64,000 bases of DNA from Pseudomonas sp. St316 (GCF_018325905.1 NZ_AP021901.1:2480001-2544000); one strand, 5' to 3'; positions 16,631 through 26,696 are shown, counted from the first letter of the stretch. Translations and numbers: made by a program. The notes: a model not told the origin generated them from the letters alone.

Positions 16631-18611
16631 GGCCATCGCGAGCAGGCTCGCTCCCACATGGATTTTTTGGCAGCCACAAAACGCATACACACCGCAGAAC
16701 CCTGTGGGAGCTGAGCTTGCTCGCGATAGCGGTGGGGCTGCTTGCATCGATGTTGAATGTGCCGCCGCCATCGCGAGCAAGCTCGGCTCCCACAGGGGTT
16801 CTGGGGTTTTCACGATCCTGCATTCACCACACCCAAGCAACCGGCTTTCAGTACCACCGCGCCTCGCCTGGCGGGGGTTTCTCCCACAGGGATTGGGGAT
16901 TGATGCGATGCCTGTGAACAACCCGAAAAAAACGCTGGGAGCGAGCTTGCTCGCGAATAGGCCGGCACATCCAACATCACCAGAAACTGATACACCGCCA
17001 TCGCGAGCAAGCTCGCTCCCACATGGATTTTTTGGCAGCCACAAAACGCATACACACCGCAGAACCCTGTGGGAGCTGAGCTTGCTCGCGATAGCGGTGG
17101 GGCTGCTTGCATCGATGTTGAATGTGCCGCCGCATCGCGAGCAAGCTCGGCTCCCACAGGGGTTCTTGGGTTTTCACGATCCTGCATCACCACACCCAAG
17201 CAACAGCTTTTCAGTACCACCGCGCCTCGCCTGGGGGGTGTTTCTCCCACAGGGATTGGGGATGGGTGCGATGCCTGTGAACAACCTGAAAAAACGCTGG
17301 GAGCGAGCTTGCTCGCGAATAGGCCGGCACATCCAACATCACCAGAAACTGATACACCGCCATCGCGAGCAGGCTCAGCTCCCACATGGATTTTTTGGCA
17401 GCCACAAAACGCATACACACCGCAGAACCCTGTGGGAGCTGAGCTTGCTCGCGATAGCGGAGGGGCTGCTTGCATCGATGTTGAATGTGCCGCCGCATCG
17501 CGAGCAGGCTCGGCTCCCACAGGGGTTCTTGGGTTTTCACGATCCTGCATTCACCACACCCAAGCAACAGGCTTTCAGTACCGCCGCGCCTCGCCTGGCG
17601 GGGGTTTCTCCCACAGGGATTGGGGATGGATGCGATGCCTGTGAACAACCCGAAAAAACGCTGGGAGCGAGCCTGCTCGCGAATAGGCCGGCACATCCAA
17701 CATCACCAGAAACTGATACACCGCCATCGCGAGCAGGCTCGCTCCCACATGGATTTTCCGGCAGCCACAAAACGCATGCACACCGCAGATCCCTGTGGGA
17801 GCTGAGCTTGCTCGCGATAGCGGTGGGGCTGCTTGCATCGATGTTGAATGTGCCGCCGCCATCGCGAGCAAGCTCGGCTCCCACAGGGGTTCTTGGGTTT
17901 TCACGATCCTGCATTCACCACACCCAAACAACAGGCTTTCAGTACCACCGCGCCTCGCCTGGCGGGGGTTTCTCCCACAGGGATTGGGGATGGATGCGAT
18001 GCCTGTGAACAACCCGAAAAAACGCTGGGAGCGAGCTTGCTCGCGAATAGGCCGGCAGATCCAACATCACCAGAAACTGATACACCGCCATCGCGAGCAG
18101 GCTCGCTCCCACATGGATTTTTTGGTAGCCACAAAACGCATGCACGCCGCAGAACCCTGTGGGAGCTGAGCTTGCTCGCGATAGCGGTGGGGCTGCTTGC
18201 ATCGATGTTGAATGTGCCGCCGCCATCGCGAGCAAGCTCGGCTCCCACAGGGGTTCTGGGGTTTTCACGATCCTGCATTCACCACACCCAAGCAACAGGC
18301 TTTCAGTACCACCGCGCCTCGCCTGGCGGGGGTTTCTCCCACAGGGATTGGGGATGGATGCGATGCCTGTGAACAACCCGAAAAAACGCTGGGAGCGAGC
18401 TTGCTCGCGAATAGGCCGGCAGATCCAACATCACCAGAAACTGATACACCGCCATCGCGAGCAGGCTCGCTCCCACATGGATTTTTCGGCAGCCACAAAA
18501 CGCATGCACGCCGCAGAACCCTGTGGGAGCTGAGCTTGCTCGCGATAGCGGTGGGGCTGCTTGCATCGATGTTGAATGTGCCGCCGCCATCGCGAGCAAG
18601 CGCGGTCCCAC
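16631..18611. repeat. Array of about 364-bp tandem units built from REP palindromes (5 full units plus a partial sixth)
   Basis: Near-identical units begin at 16634, 16999, 17361, 17725, 18089 and 18453 (spacing 365, 362, 364, 364 and 364); the last stops after about 158 bp. Each unit carries four REP-like palindromes in two inverted pairs: CATCGCGAGCAGGCTCGC, then GTGGGAGCTGAGCTTGCTCG, then GCGAGCAAGCTCGGCTCCC, then GGGAGCGAGCTTGCTCGCG. The middle two carry an extra base compared with the usual core. A further half-site (TTTCTCCCACAGGGATTGGG) precedes the last of them. Units differ by scattered substitutions and one-base indels. The array fills the gap between two convergent genes. Long open frames through it on both strands are repeat artefacts and I do not call them genes. 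Confidence 0.95.
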
Positions 18612-18645
18612 CAAGAACCATCCCGCCTATTCGCCCAGGACTCTC

Positions 18646-19527
18646 TCAGCGCCCAGGCAAATCCTCAGCCATCAGGTGAAACGCCCTGGGCGCAAAACCA
18701 AGCCGATCGCTGGCGGGTGAATGGTCAAACACCAAGTCCTCGTTCATCCGCGCCACCAGCGCACTTGAAAGATGTCGATAGCGCGGCAGGCACCGCATGA
18801 TCGAAACGCCCCGGCTTAAGACCTGGGCGGGGAGGGGCAGCGTTCGCTCCGGACGTCCCATGGCCTGGAATATTCGCCTCACCATTGCGTGATAAGGCAA
18901 CACTTCCCCGCCTGAAAGGTTGTAGCCGCCACTGGGCAGGCCAGGCGTGCTCATCGCCGACAGGCACGCCTGGATCACGTCATCAGCATGCACCGGTTGG
19001 CGCAGTCCGGTTCCGCCGCCGATGAGCGGGAAAAAACCGAAGCGTTGAATGAAACGGGCAATTTGCGCGATGTTCTTGTCGCGGCCAAAGCCATAGATCA
19101 TGGTCGGTCGCAGGATCACCCATTCGATTTGCCGTTCGATCGCCCACTGCTCGAACTGTTCTTCTGCGCGTATCAAGCGTTGCGCCACCTCCCGTTCCCG
19201 AGCGTCCGGCGATGTTTGTTTGGTAACACGGCTGGTGGAGGACAGCGCGACGACGCGTTTGACGTGAGTGTTGGCAAGGTGCTCCAGATAATCGGGTAAC
19301 ACCCAAATGGGGGCAAATGACAGGAAGGTGTCCAGCGTCAGTCCGTGCCAGTTGTCAGCGTTTCGCCACGTCACGCCCAGGCCGGACACCTTGGGCAGAC
19401 TTCGAGTGAAGGCGCTCGTTGCGTGACCGGTTTGTGCCAGCAATGGCAGGGCGCGTTCGCCCAGGAGGCTGGAACCGCCCAATATTCCTATTCGCAATTG
19501 AAGTCTCTTATCGAAGGTTCCATGCAT
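18646..19527 (-). CDS. Atypical SDR / NAD(P)-binding sugar-nucleotide dehydratase-like protein
   Basis: A 293-residue protein with an N-terminal Rossmann strand and GGSSLLGE glycine motif, ALSSTSR where the catalytic Ser usually lies, and ILRPTMIYG, the extended-SDR segment before substrate binding. The usual Y-x3-K is not visible after the SSTS strand, so it may be an atypical SDR. The ATG at 19527 overlaps the upstream glycosyltransferase gene by 20 bases; TTG at 19497, just before RIGILGG, would avoid the overlap. It forms an operon with the GT2 gene and probably acts on a sugar nucleotide or lipid-linked sugar. Substrate unknown. Confidence 0.75.
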   Translation of the reverse strand: MHGTFDKRLQLRIGILGGSSLLGERALPLLAQTGHATSAFTRSLPKVSGLGVTWRNADNWHGLTLDTFLSFAPIWVLPDYLEHLANTHVKRVVALSSTSRVTKQTSPDAREREVAQRLIRAEEQFEQWAIERQIEWVILRPTMIYGFGRDKNIAQIARFIQRFGFFPLIGGGTGLRQPVHADDVIQACLSAMSTPGLPSGGYNLSGGEVLPYHAMVRRIFQAMGRPERTLPLPAQVLSRGVSIMRCLPRYRHLSSALVARMNEDLVFDHSPASDRLGFAPRAFHLMAEDLPGR

Positions 19528-20497
19528 GTTTAAGCCGGGTAGTCGCGTGGCGAAGGACCATCAGGCTGAATCGGAACCAGACGCCGATCACCACGCTGAC
19601 CCATAGCGCTGTGGGGTATTTGCGGCGGAAAAACTTGCGATAGAAACGCAGGATCCCCAGGTGTTTGTGCCATTCGACGAAATAGGGACGCTGGCGACTG
19701 CAGCCGCCGAATACATGCATCACCTGGGCATCTGGCACGAACAGCACGCGCCAGCCGGCCTGATGGAAGCGCATGCACCAGTCCAGGTCCTCGCAGTGAA
19801 GGAAATAGTTTTCGTCCCATAACCCGACATTGTCGATTGCTTCGCGCTTGACCAGCATGCACGCCCCGGAGATGGCCTCCACGACAATGGGGGTGCCGGG
19901 TAGCGGCTCCTTGTGCAATAAAAAGTCGGACAACAGCGATGGGAAAAAGGCTGATAGCCGCGAAAGTCCGAAAGCCCGCATGAAGGCGCGTCTGGGCGTT
20001 GGAAATACCCGGCGCCCACCGGCTTGCTCGCTGCCGTCCGGGTTGCACAGGAGCCCTCCGACCATGCCAATCTCCGGCGCGCTATGCAGCGCCAGCAGCA
20101 AGTGGTCTATGGCATCGGCGGCCAGCACGGTGTCCGGGTTCAAGAAAAATAAATTGGGAGCCGCTGACAGGCGGGCACCTTGGTTGCACGCCACGGCGAA
20201 GCCGAGGTTGGCGGCATTGCGTACGACTTTAAGCGAGTCGCCGGCAGCGTAGGTTCGCTCCACCAGCATCAGGCTATCGTCGTGGGAGTCGTTATCCACC
20301 ACGATCACGCTGGAAGCGCCGGCGGCAAACGCCGACCTTACACACGCCAACAAAAGTTCACCGGCATTGTAATTGACGATGATCACATCACACTCGCCAC
20401 GTAGAGATGATGTACTCCATTCATCAATAGCGAGCAGTTCCACTGCTTCCAACTTCATCACTCCATGGTTCAAACCTGGATACGTATGGGATCGCAA
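19508..20497 (-). CDS. GT2 glycosyltransferase, rhamnosyltransferase (WbbL)-like
   Basis: A 329-residue protein with VIIVNYNAGE near the start, VVDNDSHDDS, NLGFAVACNQG, FLNPDTVLA in the metal-binding position, GGLLCNPDGS and the acceptor-site segment FLHCEDLDWCMRFHQAG. These are the landmarks of WbbL/RfbF-type GT2 enzymes, many of which transfer rhamnose in O-antigen or priming steps. The ATG at 20459 (MKLEAVELL) is a likelier start than 20497. A pair of helices near the C-terminus may contact the membrane. It is separated from the main glycan locus only by the REP array and its SDR partner. Confidence 0.85.
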   Translation of the reverse strand: MRSHTYPGLNHGVMKLEAVELLAIDEWSTSSLRGECDVIIVNYNAGELLLACVRSAFAAGASSVIVVDNDSHDDSLMLVERTYAAGDSLKVVRNAANLGFAVACNQGARLSAAPNLFFLNPDTVLAADAIDHLLLALHSAPEIGMVGGLLCNPDGSEQAGGRRVFPTPRRAFMRAFGLSRLSAFFPSLLSDFLLHKEPLPGTPIVVEAISGACMLVKREAIDNVGLWDENYFLHCEDLDWCMRFHQAGWRVLFVPDAQVMHVFGGCSRQRPYFVEWHKHLGILRFYRKFFRRKYPTALWVSVVIGVWFRFSLMVLRHATTRLKHAWNLR

Positions 20498-21012
20498 CTA
20501 CTCAGGTCTGTATCCAAGATAGCAGGTCCGTGCCCTACGACCAGTTCCGGCCAGGACTTTCAGAAGGTTTGCCCCAAGGAAAACTGGAATACTTGCGTAT
20601 CAGCGTTATCCGGGATTCGGACCGCAAAGGCGAGGTTGGCGCTCAATGGACCGGCGGGCTATACCCAGTCACCCCGACGCCTACCGAACTGGCCACCTGG
20701 CGGAGGTCGAGCCCGTCGCATCCCTGGTATTCAGGTAGCACATGTCGGAGCAGACGCTGCTGACGTCCCAGAACACGTCGCTATTGTCGTTAGCCGAGTC
20801 TGGTGTGCAACAGTATTTGGGTTGTGACGTTTTGCTGGAAATGGGCTTGCGGCCCATGAAGGCGCTCGGCTGACCATCCGATCGAAATGCGCGACGCCGC
20901 ACTTTCATAGACAGTGACCTCTTGCGCAGCCACGTCATCAGTTGGCTCAGGGAGCAGTAGATTGGTCGAGGTAATGGGTTTCGAGCCGTCCGTGGCTCGT
21001 AACCCAGCGAAG
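20498..21012. other. 515-bp stretch with no assignable gene
   Basis: No recognised gene lies here. On the minus strand 20681-20938 (85 codons) has fairly GC-rich third positions and a Cys-containing segment (PKYCCTPDSANDNSDVFWDV). On the plus strand about 20470-20763 is open through YDQFRPG and GGLYPVTPTPTELATW. They overlap, so at most one is real, and I recognise neither. A remnant gene is possible. Confidence 0.4.
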
Positions 21013-22956
21013 CTAGAACTTGAACCGCCCCACCAAACCCTTGAGCTGACCGGAAATATCCGTCAGACGCCCCGAGCCGGTCTGCGCCGAATGGGCGAAT
21101 TCCTCGACCAACTGGGCATCGGCATGGATCTGCGCGATGTGCCGGTTGATGTCTTCGGCTACCTGGTGCTGCTCCTCTGCCGCTGTGGCGATCTGCGTAT
21201 TCTGGTCGCGAATCGAGTCCACCGAGTTGCGGATCTTGTCGAAACTGTCGCGGGCCTTCTGGATGCGTTCCACGCTGGTCTGCGACACCTGCAGGCTGCC
21301 TTGCATCTGCAGGGTGACTTCCTGGGTGCGCCGCGCGAGGTTGCCCAGCAGGCTGTCGATCTCGCCGGTGGAGTCGGCGGTACGCCGGGCCAGCGCCCGG
21401 ACTTCGTCGGCCACCACGGCGAACCCGCGACCTTGATCGCCGGCCCGTGCGGCTTCGATGGCGGCGTTCAGAGCCAACAGGTTGGTCTGTTCGGCGATCG
21501 AGCGGATGGTGTCGAGGATGGTGTTGATGTTCTTGCTGTCCTGTTCCAGCGCCTGCATGGTCTGGGTCGACTGTTGCAGGTCCGCGCTCAGCTTCAGCAC
21601 GCTGCCGGTGGCTTCGCCGATGTGATGCTGGCCATCGTGTACATCGCGATAGCCTTCATCCGCACTGGAGGCGGCCTGGCTGCAAGAGCGGGCCACTTCG
21701 TTAGCGGTGGCGACCATTTCGTTGAATGCGGTGCTCACCAGTTCCACGGCCTGGCGTTGGCGCCCGGCAGCGTCGTTCATGTTCTGGGCCACGTGGCTGG
21801 TATCGGCTGCGGCAGTTTGCAGGTCGGAAGAGGCGCTGCCGATGCGCTGCATCAGTTGCGCGATCATGGCCAGGAACTGGTTGAACCAGCCCGCCAGGGT
21901 GGCCGTTTCGTCCTTGCCTTGCACGATGAGTTTGCGGGTGAGATCGCCTTCACCTTCGGCGATTTCCTGCAGGCCGTTGGCAACACCGCGAATCGGCCGC
22001 ACGATCACGCTGGCGAAACTGGCTCCCACCGCGGCGAAGATCACAGCCAGTACGGCAGCAATGGCGGCGATCAGCCAAGTCAGGCTCGAAGCCTCGGCCA
22101 TCACTTCATCGCGTTTGATCAGGCCGATGAAGCGCCAGCCCAGGCCTTTGGAACTGACCACGTTGGCCATGTAGGGCACGCCGTCGATCTCGATCTGGGT
22201 CACGCCATCGCTGCTTTTGGCCAGCTCGGCATAGTTGGGGCCCAGGTCGGCCAGTGGCTTGAAGTTGTGCTTGGCATCGGCGGCGTCCACCAGGACGTTG
22301 CCGTTGGCTTCGACCAGCATCAGGTAGCCGCTTTCACCCAGCTTGATGTTCTTGACCAGTTCGGTCAGTTGCTTGAGCGACACGTCCAGGCAAACAACAC
22401 CCACCAATTTACCGCTGGCGTCAGCGACAGTTTGTACGGTGCCAATCAGCGACACATCATCCGGCGCCCAGTAATAGGCGTCTGTGCGCACAGTCGTGCC
22501 CGGTGCGGCCATGGCAGCCTTGTACCACGGGCGCACACGCGGATCGTACTTGGCCATTTTGGGATCGTCCGGCCAGCTCGCGTAGCCACCGTCATCCATG
22601 CCCACGGAAAGATAGGCGGTGGTCGGATGGCTCTTGGCGAATCTTTCGAAGATCTCCAGAAGCTGCTGATTGATCTCAGGGAAGGGGGCTTGTGCGGCGT
22701 CGGCGCTGGAATAGTTTTTCAAGCCCTTGGCGGCGATGACCCGCGGATCCCTGGCAAAGAGTTCGACGTTCTGGCTGATGCCATCGAAGAACTGCTTCAT
22801 GCCGTTGTCGATCTGGCGGATTTCACGGCCGCTGCTGTCCAGGAAGTTGGCTTTTGCGGCGTCGCGCAGGTTCAGCACGACAAGCACCGCCACCAGGATA
22901 ACCGGAAGGCAGGCGATGGCCGCGAACGCCCACGTCAGCTTCTGTTTGATATTCAT
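21013..22956 (-). CDS. Methyl-accepting chemotaxis protein with dCache ligand-binding domain
   Basis: A 647-residue protein. The first membrane helix is at about 9-29, a periplasmic dCache_1 domain at about 35-275, the second helix at about 285-305, then HAMP, then the cytoplasmic signalling hairpin with the invariant [18 protein letters not shown] tip. The sensor contains [10 protein letters not shown], then [10 protein letters not shown] and GVVCLDVSL. This Y/R/W/Y/D/D arrangement matches the amino-acid-binding signature of PctA-type receptors, so amino acid sensing is plausible but untested. No C-terminal CheR-tethering pentapeptide is present (it ends GRFKF). It is a single-gene unit. Confidence 0.92.
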   Translation of the reverse strand: MNIKQKLTWAFAAIACLPVILVAVLVVLNLRDAAKANFLDSSGREIRQIDNGMKQFFDGISQNVELFARDPRVIAAKGLKNYSSADAAQAPFPEINQQLLEIFERFAKSHPTTAYLSVGMDDGGYASWPDDPKMAKYDPRVRPWYKAAMAAPGTTVRTDAYYWAPDDVSLIGTVQTVADASGKLVGVVCLDVSLKQLTELVKNIKLGESGYLMLVEANGNVLVDAADAKHNFKPLADLGPNYAELAKSSDGVTQIEIDGVPYMANVVSSKGLGWRFIGLIKRDEVMAEASSLTWLIAAIAAVLAVIFAAVGASFASVIVRPIRGVANGLQEIAEGEGDLTRKLIVQGKDETATLAGWFNQFLAMIAQLMQRIGSASSDLQTAAADTSHVAQNMNDAAGRQRQAVELVSTAFNEMVATANEVARSCSQAASSADEGYRDVHDGQHHIGEATGSVLKLSADLQQSTQTMQALEQDSKNINTILDTIRSIAEQTNLLALNAAIEAARAGDQGRGFAVVADEVRALARRTADSTGEIDSLLGNLARRTQEVTLQMQGSLQVSQTSVERIQKARDSFDKIRNSVDSIRDQNTQIATAAEEQHQVAEDINRHIAQIHADAQLVEEFAHSAQTGSGRLTDISGQLKGLVGRFKF

Positions 22957-23044
22957 GACTTCTCCCGCGGATTATTTTTAAGTGTTGGAACGGCGGAAAC
23001 AGCAGTGGTTGGCGTTGCGAGTCTCTGAAAGGGAAAAGCGCCCA

Positions 23045-23080
23045 TGCCTACGACCAATGTATCGACCAAAGTCGTAGGCA
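23045..23080. promoter_or_regulatory. 10-bp perfect inverted repeat upstream of the chemoreceptor gene
   Basis: TGCCTACGAC (23045-23054) is repeated in inverted form as GTCGTAGGCA (23071-23080), with 16 bases between. It lies about 90 bases upstream of the chemoreceptor ATG and 170 upstream of the GlxA-type gene. It could be an operator or an RNA hairpin. No T-tract follows on either strand. Confidence 0.45.
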
Positions 23081-23250
23081 CTTGAGTTCATCCATTTTGG
23101 CGCGGGTCGACCAGTAGAGGGCGTTGGCGCGATTGCACCCGGTTTGACTTGTCTGGAAGATGGCGTGGTTTGCTCTGCCCTTTCGTCCTGTGGTCAAGGG
23201 TGCCCATGTGCAGCAAACCCTCATCGTCTTTAAGGTATTAACGAGGCCCT

Positions 23251-24294
23251 ATGCCAAGCGCATTCGAGAGCGTACTTAAAAACAAGAACATGGCTTATCG
23301 ACCACTCGGGTCGGCGCCCGCCCGCCAGGCACCGATCCGCGTCGCGTTTGTATTGATGGACAACTTCTCGATGATGTCCTTTACCGGTGCGGTGGATGCG
23401 CTGGTGACCGCCAATCTGATGAGCGACATGCCCCTCTATGAAGTGCTGACGGTGGGGGTTTCAGGAGGGCAGGTCACGAGCGACCTGGGCATTGTCATCT
23501 CGACCGACATCGAACTGGCGCAGATGCCGGAAAACCAGGACGTGCTGATTGTCGCCGGGGGCTTTCGCGTGAAGTTGCAAGGCCACCCCTTGCTGCGACG
23601 CAAGCTACGCGCCAATGCAGCGTGCGGGGCGATACTGGGAGGGCTGTGGAACGGCGTCTTCTTTGTGGCCGATGCCAATCTGCTGGACGGTTTCGAATGC
23701 GCTGTCCACCCGGAAAGCCGTGCCATGATGGCGGAGGTGTTTCCCCATGTGAAGGTGTCCAGCCGGGCCTATGTCTTTGATCGAGAGCGGGTCAGTTGCG
23801 CGGGCGCCAGCAGTTCGCTGCGCATGATGCTCCAGTTGATTCGCCAGACGGGTGGCGCGGCGCTGGTGGGGGCCATCGAGGAAATTCTTCGCTGTGATGA
23901 GTCGGGCGACGATGCGACGGACTTGCCGCCGGTTTTCGTCGAGACCGACCCGACGCTGCCGGAAAGCCTCAAGCTGGCTCTGGAACTGATGTGGCAAAAC
24001 GTAGAAGAGCCGTTGACCATTGATGAGCTGGCGGCGTGCGTCAAGATTTCCAAGCGGCAGTTGGAGCGGCGGTTCTGCAGCTTTCTTGGTGCGACTCCCA
24101 CACGCTATTACCTGGAACTGCGCTTGACGCGTGCCCGCCAGCTTATCCAGCAAACCAATCGGTCCGTGACTGAAATAGCCGTGGCGACGGGCTTCGTCAG
24201 CTCCCCGCACTTCCAGCGTCGTTTCCGGGATTTTTTTGGCATGCCGCCTGGCAGCTATCGCTCGAAATCTGAGCGCAAACAAACCGTGCGTTAA
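23251..24294 (+). CDS. GlxA-family AraC-type transcriptional regulator (DJ-1/PfpI-like domain plus HTH)
   Basis: A 347-residue protein. Residues of about 28-195 form a class I glutamine amidotransferase-like (DJ-1/PfpI) domain, with a Cys in NAACGAILGG at the nucleophile-elbow position. Residues of about 240-340 are an AraC DNA-binding domain (LAACVKISKRQLERRF, then IAVATGFVSSPHFQRRFRDFFG). The ATG at 23251 has GAGG six bases upstream. Relatives in Pseudomonas include regulators of carnitine, glycine betaine and arginine catabolism. The inducer here is unknown and no catabolic operon lies beside it. Confidence 0.88.
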   Translation: MPSAFESVLKNKNMAYRPLGSAPARQAPIRVAFVLMDNFSMMSFTGAVDALVTANLMSDMPLYEVLTVGVSGGQVTSDLGIVISTDIELAQMPENQDVLIVAGGFRVKLQGHPLLRRKLRANAACGAILGGLWNGVFFVADANLLDGFECAVHPESRAMMAEVFPHVKVSSRAYVFDRERVSCAGASSSLRMMLQLIRQTGGAALVGAIEEILRCDESGDDATDLPPVFVETDPTLPESLKLALELMWQNVEEPLTIDELAACVKISKRQLERRFCSFLGATPTRYYLELRLTRARQLIQQTNRSVTEIAVATGFVSSPHFQRRFRDFFGMPPGSYRSKSERKQTVR

Positions 24295-24405
24295 AATCGC
24301 TGCGGGTAGGGGATGGCTTTTGTGAGGGGAGGAGCGTTGTAGCCAGCCAGGAGAGTTGGTGGCAACGTGAAATCACTCTGCCTTGGCGCCTGCATGGGGT
24401 CAATT

Positions 24406-25596
24406 TCACGAGTTGAGGCCTTTCGCATCATCTTTGCCCCAGGGTGTGAAGTCGAGCATCAGCGCTACAAGAATGGCCCCTGCGGAAATCAGGAAAAGCA
24501 CAGTGTGATGTCCGCCACTGGCATTGAACAGTGCTGTGTAGGAAAACCCGGCCAACGCCTGGAAGGTTGCGAACGAAACAGTGGCACGGCTCCAGGCGAG
24601 TTGTTGGCGGTGTGGGTTGGGTACCAGTTCATGCACCCGGGCCAGGGCCAAGGGCACAATGCCCGGTGGGAACGAACCGATGATTACCGCCAGTAGCGCC
24701 AACGCCATGAAGGTGTGTGAAATAGCCAGCAAGCCGAGGGCAATCGCTTGCACGAGTAGCACCAGTCGAATACTCCTGCGCGCACCCAGGTGATCGGCGA
24801 GAAAACCATAGCTCACCGGCCCGATAATCGCCCCGAGACCGTACATTACCCACACCAGTGCCCCGACGCGAGCACCGGCCCCGAGGCCGCGGGCCACGTA
24901 ATCCACCAGAAAAACCATCGCAGGCACGAGCCCGGCGGCCATGAAGGCGTACTGGGCGAACAACTGCAAGACAGCAGGAGGCGTGGGTTCGTCTGGCGCA
25001 GCGCTGGCTGTCACATGCACCGTTTCCTGGGGCCAGCCAAACCAGCTCAGCCCGGTCAGTACCAGTGACAGAGCGCCGAGCCCCAGCCAGGTGGCCTGCA
25101 GCCCCAGGCTCAAGAGCGGCGGCACAAGCGTTCCCGAACCGGCGATGCCAAGGCCGATGCCAAGGAAAATCGCACCACTGGCCAAACCTTTGCGTGCCGC
25201 CGGTACGTGGGGCAGCACCGTCGCCGCCACCAGCACCATGATCGCGCCGCCGGCGATTCCCGACAGCAGCCGCCAGGCGAAATACCAGGTGACCGACAGT
25301 GGGAAAGCACAGGCGAAAAACGCGCCGGTCACGACCAGCATCATCAGCCGCAAGGCGTTCTTGTTTGTCAGTCGGTGGGCCATGGGACGGCCGATCAGGT
25401 AACCGACCAGATTCGCCGCCCCCAGGTAGACCACGTCATTGGCCGAAAACCAATGGGCCTCGATCAACGAAGGGATCAGCGGTGTGTAGGCGAAACGCGC
25501 CAGGCCGATGCTGACGAGGCTGGCACAGAGGCCGGCGAAGATGGGCAACCAGATGCCCGTGGGCGCGGAGTCGAGCGCAGCGGATGGGGTGGTCAT
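24406..25596 (-). CDS. MFS transporter, YbfB/YjiJ family
   Basis: A 396-residue protein with about 12 hydrophobic helices. The N-terminus GLCASLVSIGLARFAYTPLIP and the AANLVGYLIGRPMAHRL loop are typical of the YbfB/YjiJ group of major facilitator proteins. Internal GVLVW-like and SYGFLADHLGARRS loops carry the MFS motif A pattern. Substrate unknown. It is divergent from a LysR-type gene whose promoter shares the 110-bp gap, so that regulator probably controls it. Confidence 0.88.
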   Translation of the reverse strand: MTTPSAALDSAPTGIWLPIFAGLCASLVSIGLARFAYTPLIPSLIEAHWFSANDVVYLGAANLVGYLIGRPMAHRLTNKNALRLMMLVVTGAFFACAFPLSVTWYFAWRLLSGIAGGAIMVLVAATVLPHVPAARKGLASGAIFLGIGLGIAGSGTLVPPLLSLGLQATWLGLGALSLVLTGLSWFGWPQETVHVTASAAPDEPTPPAVLQLFAQYAFMAAGLVPAMVFLVDYVARGLGAGARVGALVWVMYGLGAIIGPVSYGFLADHLGARRSIRLVLLVQAIALGLLAISHTFMALALLAVIIGSFPPGIVPLALARVHELVPNPHRQQLAWSRATVSFATFQALAGFSYTALFNASGGHHTVLFLISAGAILVALMLDFTPWGKDDAKGLNS

Positions 25597-25679
25597 GACA
25601 GCGATCCTGTGAAGGGTTTATGGCGTTCAGCATATCGACTATCGTTGCTGCGTTTATGCAGCGATTTCGCGCCAAAGCG

Positions 25680-25693
25680 ATGCAGATTTGCAT
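25680..25693. promoter_or_regulatory. Palindromic candidate LysR operator (ATGCA-N4-TGCAT)
   Basis: ATGCAGATTTGCAT is a perfect 5-bp inverted repeat around four bases and has the T-N11-A form of LysR-type sites. It ends 13 bases before the ATG of the LysR gene and about 85 bases upstream of the divergent MFS gene, so it could serve autorepression. Confidence 0.4.
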
Positions 25694-25706
25694 CATGGGG
25701 AAGCAG

Positions 25707-26582
25707 ATGAATTGGGATGATGCGCGGGTGTTTCTTGCTGTCAGTCGGGCGTCGACCTTGCGTGGTGCTGCGCGGGCATTGGGGGTGGATCAGGCGACTG
25801 TGGGGCGGCGCATCACGGCGTTGGAGAAATCCCTGAGTGCCGCGTTGTTCCTGCGCACCTCCGACGGTTACGCACTGACCGCCGTCGGCGAGGCGGCGCT
25901 CAAGGCGGTGGAGAAGATGGAGCATTCGGCGTTGGAGCTGGAGCGCCGGATACAGGGCCTGGATGATCGCCTGATCGGCAATGTGCGGGTTGCCACTACC
26001 GACTCATTGGCCATCGACTTTCTGATTCCGGCCATTGCTCGCTTGCATGGGCGGCACCCCGATGTGCGCGTGCAGCTGGACGCTTCCACGCAGATACTCA
26101 GCCTGGTCAAGCGGGAGACGGACATTGCCGTGCGCAACACCCGGCCCGACAACCCCGACCTGATCGCCCGGCGGATCGCGCGTTGGCCGGTGGGGCTGTT
26201 CGCATCCCAGGCCTATGTCGATGCCCATGGCCGACCGTCGCCCGGCAGCGAGTTCGAAGGCCACGACCTGGTGGTCTACCAACCCTACTTGCAGGGCAAC
26301 AAGGACTTTACCCTGGTCTGCGAGCCGATCAACCGCGGGCGGATCGTGGCAAGCCTGAGTTCGAGCCTGTTGGTGCGCCGTTCGATTGCCGCGGGCATCG
26401 GTGTGGGGGAAATTCCGGTGTATATGGGTGAGCGTGACGGTTTGCTGAGGATCTGGCCGGAACGCACGCGCCCGCTGCCTTACGAGGTCTGGCTGGTCAC
26501 CCACGCGGACCTGCGTCATACCGCACGGGTGCGGGCGGTGATCGATGAGATTGTCGAGGTGTTTGCGCTGGAAAATGAGTAA
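25707..26582 (+). CDS. LysR-family transcriptional regulator
   Basis: A 291-residue protein from the ATG at 25707, preceded by GGGGAAG. An earlier in-frame ATG at 25620 would add an unconvincing 29 residues. The N-terminal winged helix reads MNWDDARVFLAVSRASTLR, then GAARALGVDQATVGRRI. The effector-binding domain follows from about residue 90. This subtype (AaeR/DsdC-like opening NWDD/VFLAV) often controls a divergent transporter, here the YbfB-like MFS gene. Confidence 0.9.
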   Translation: MNWDDARVFLAVSRASTLRGAARALGVDQATVGRRITALEKSLSAALFLRTSDGYALTAVGEAALKAVEKMEHSALELERRIQGLDDRLIGNVRVATTDSLAIDFLIPAIARLHGRHPDVRVQLDASTQILSLVKRETDIAVRNTRPDNPDLIARRIARWPVGLFASQAYVDAHGRPSPGSEFEGHDLVVYQPYLQGNKDFTLVCEPINRGRIVASLSSSLLVRRSIAAGIGVGEIPVYMGERDGLLRIWPERTRPLPYEVWLVTHADLRHTARVRAVIDEIVEVFALENE

Positions 26583-26602
26583 AGCGCCAGCGCCAACCAA
26601 AA

Positions 26603-26696
26603 GGGAAAGCGAGCTTGCTCGCGATGGCGCAATGTCAGCCACATGAAGGCGGGCTGATCCGACGCTATCGCGAGCAAGCTCGCTCCTACAGGGGTT
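26603..26696. repeat. Inverted pair of REP palindromes (REPIN)
   Basis: Two REP cores face each other: GAAAGCGAGCTTGCTCGCGA and CTATCGCGAGCAAGCTCGCT, about 35 bases apart, in the gap between the convergent LysR and pirin genes. Confidence 0.9.

Noticed and set aside
16704..18008. Long plus-strand open frame (434 codons) through the repeat array
   Set aside because: It is a translation of REP palindromes (repeating MGAELARD-like and HREQARLPQGF-like strings). Similar frames exist on both strands and the unit length is not a multiple of three.
16631..18611. CRISPR array
   Set aside because: Repeat units are about 364 bp and contiguous, with no short repeats or unique spacers and no cas genes in the window.
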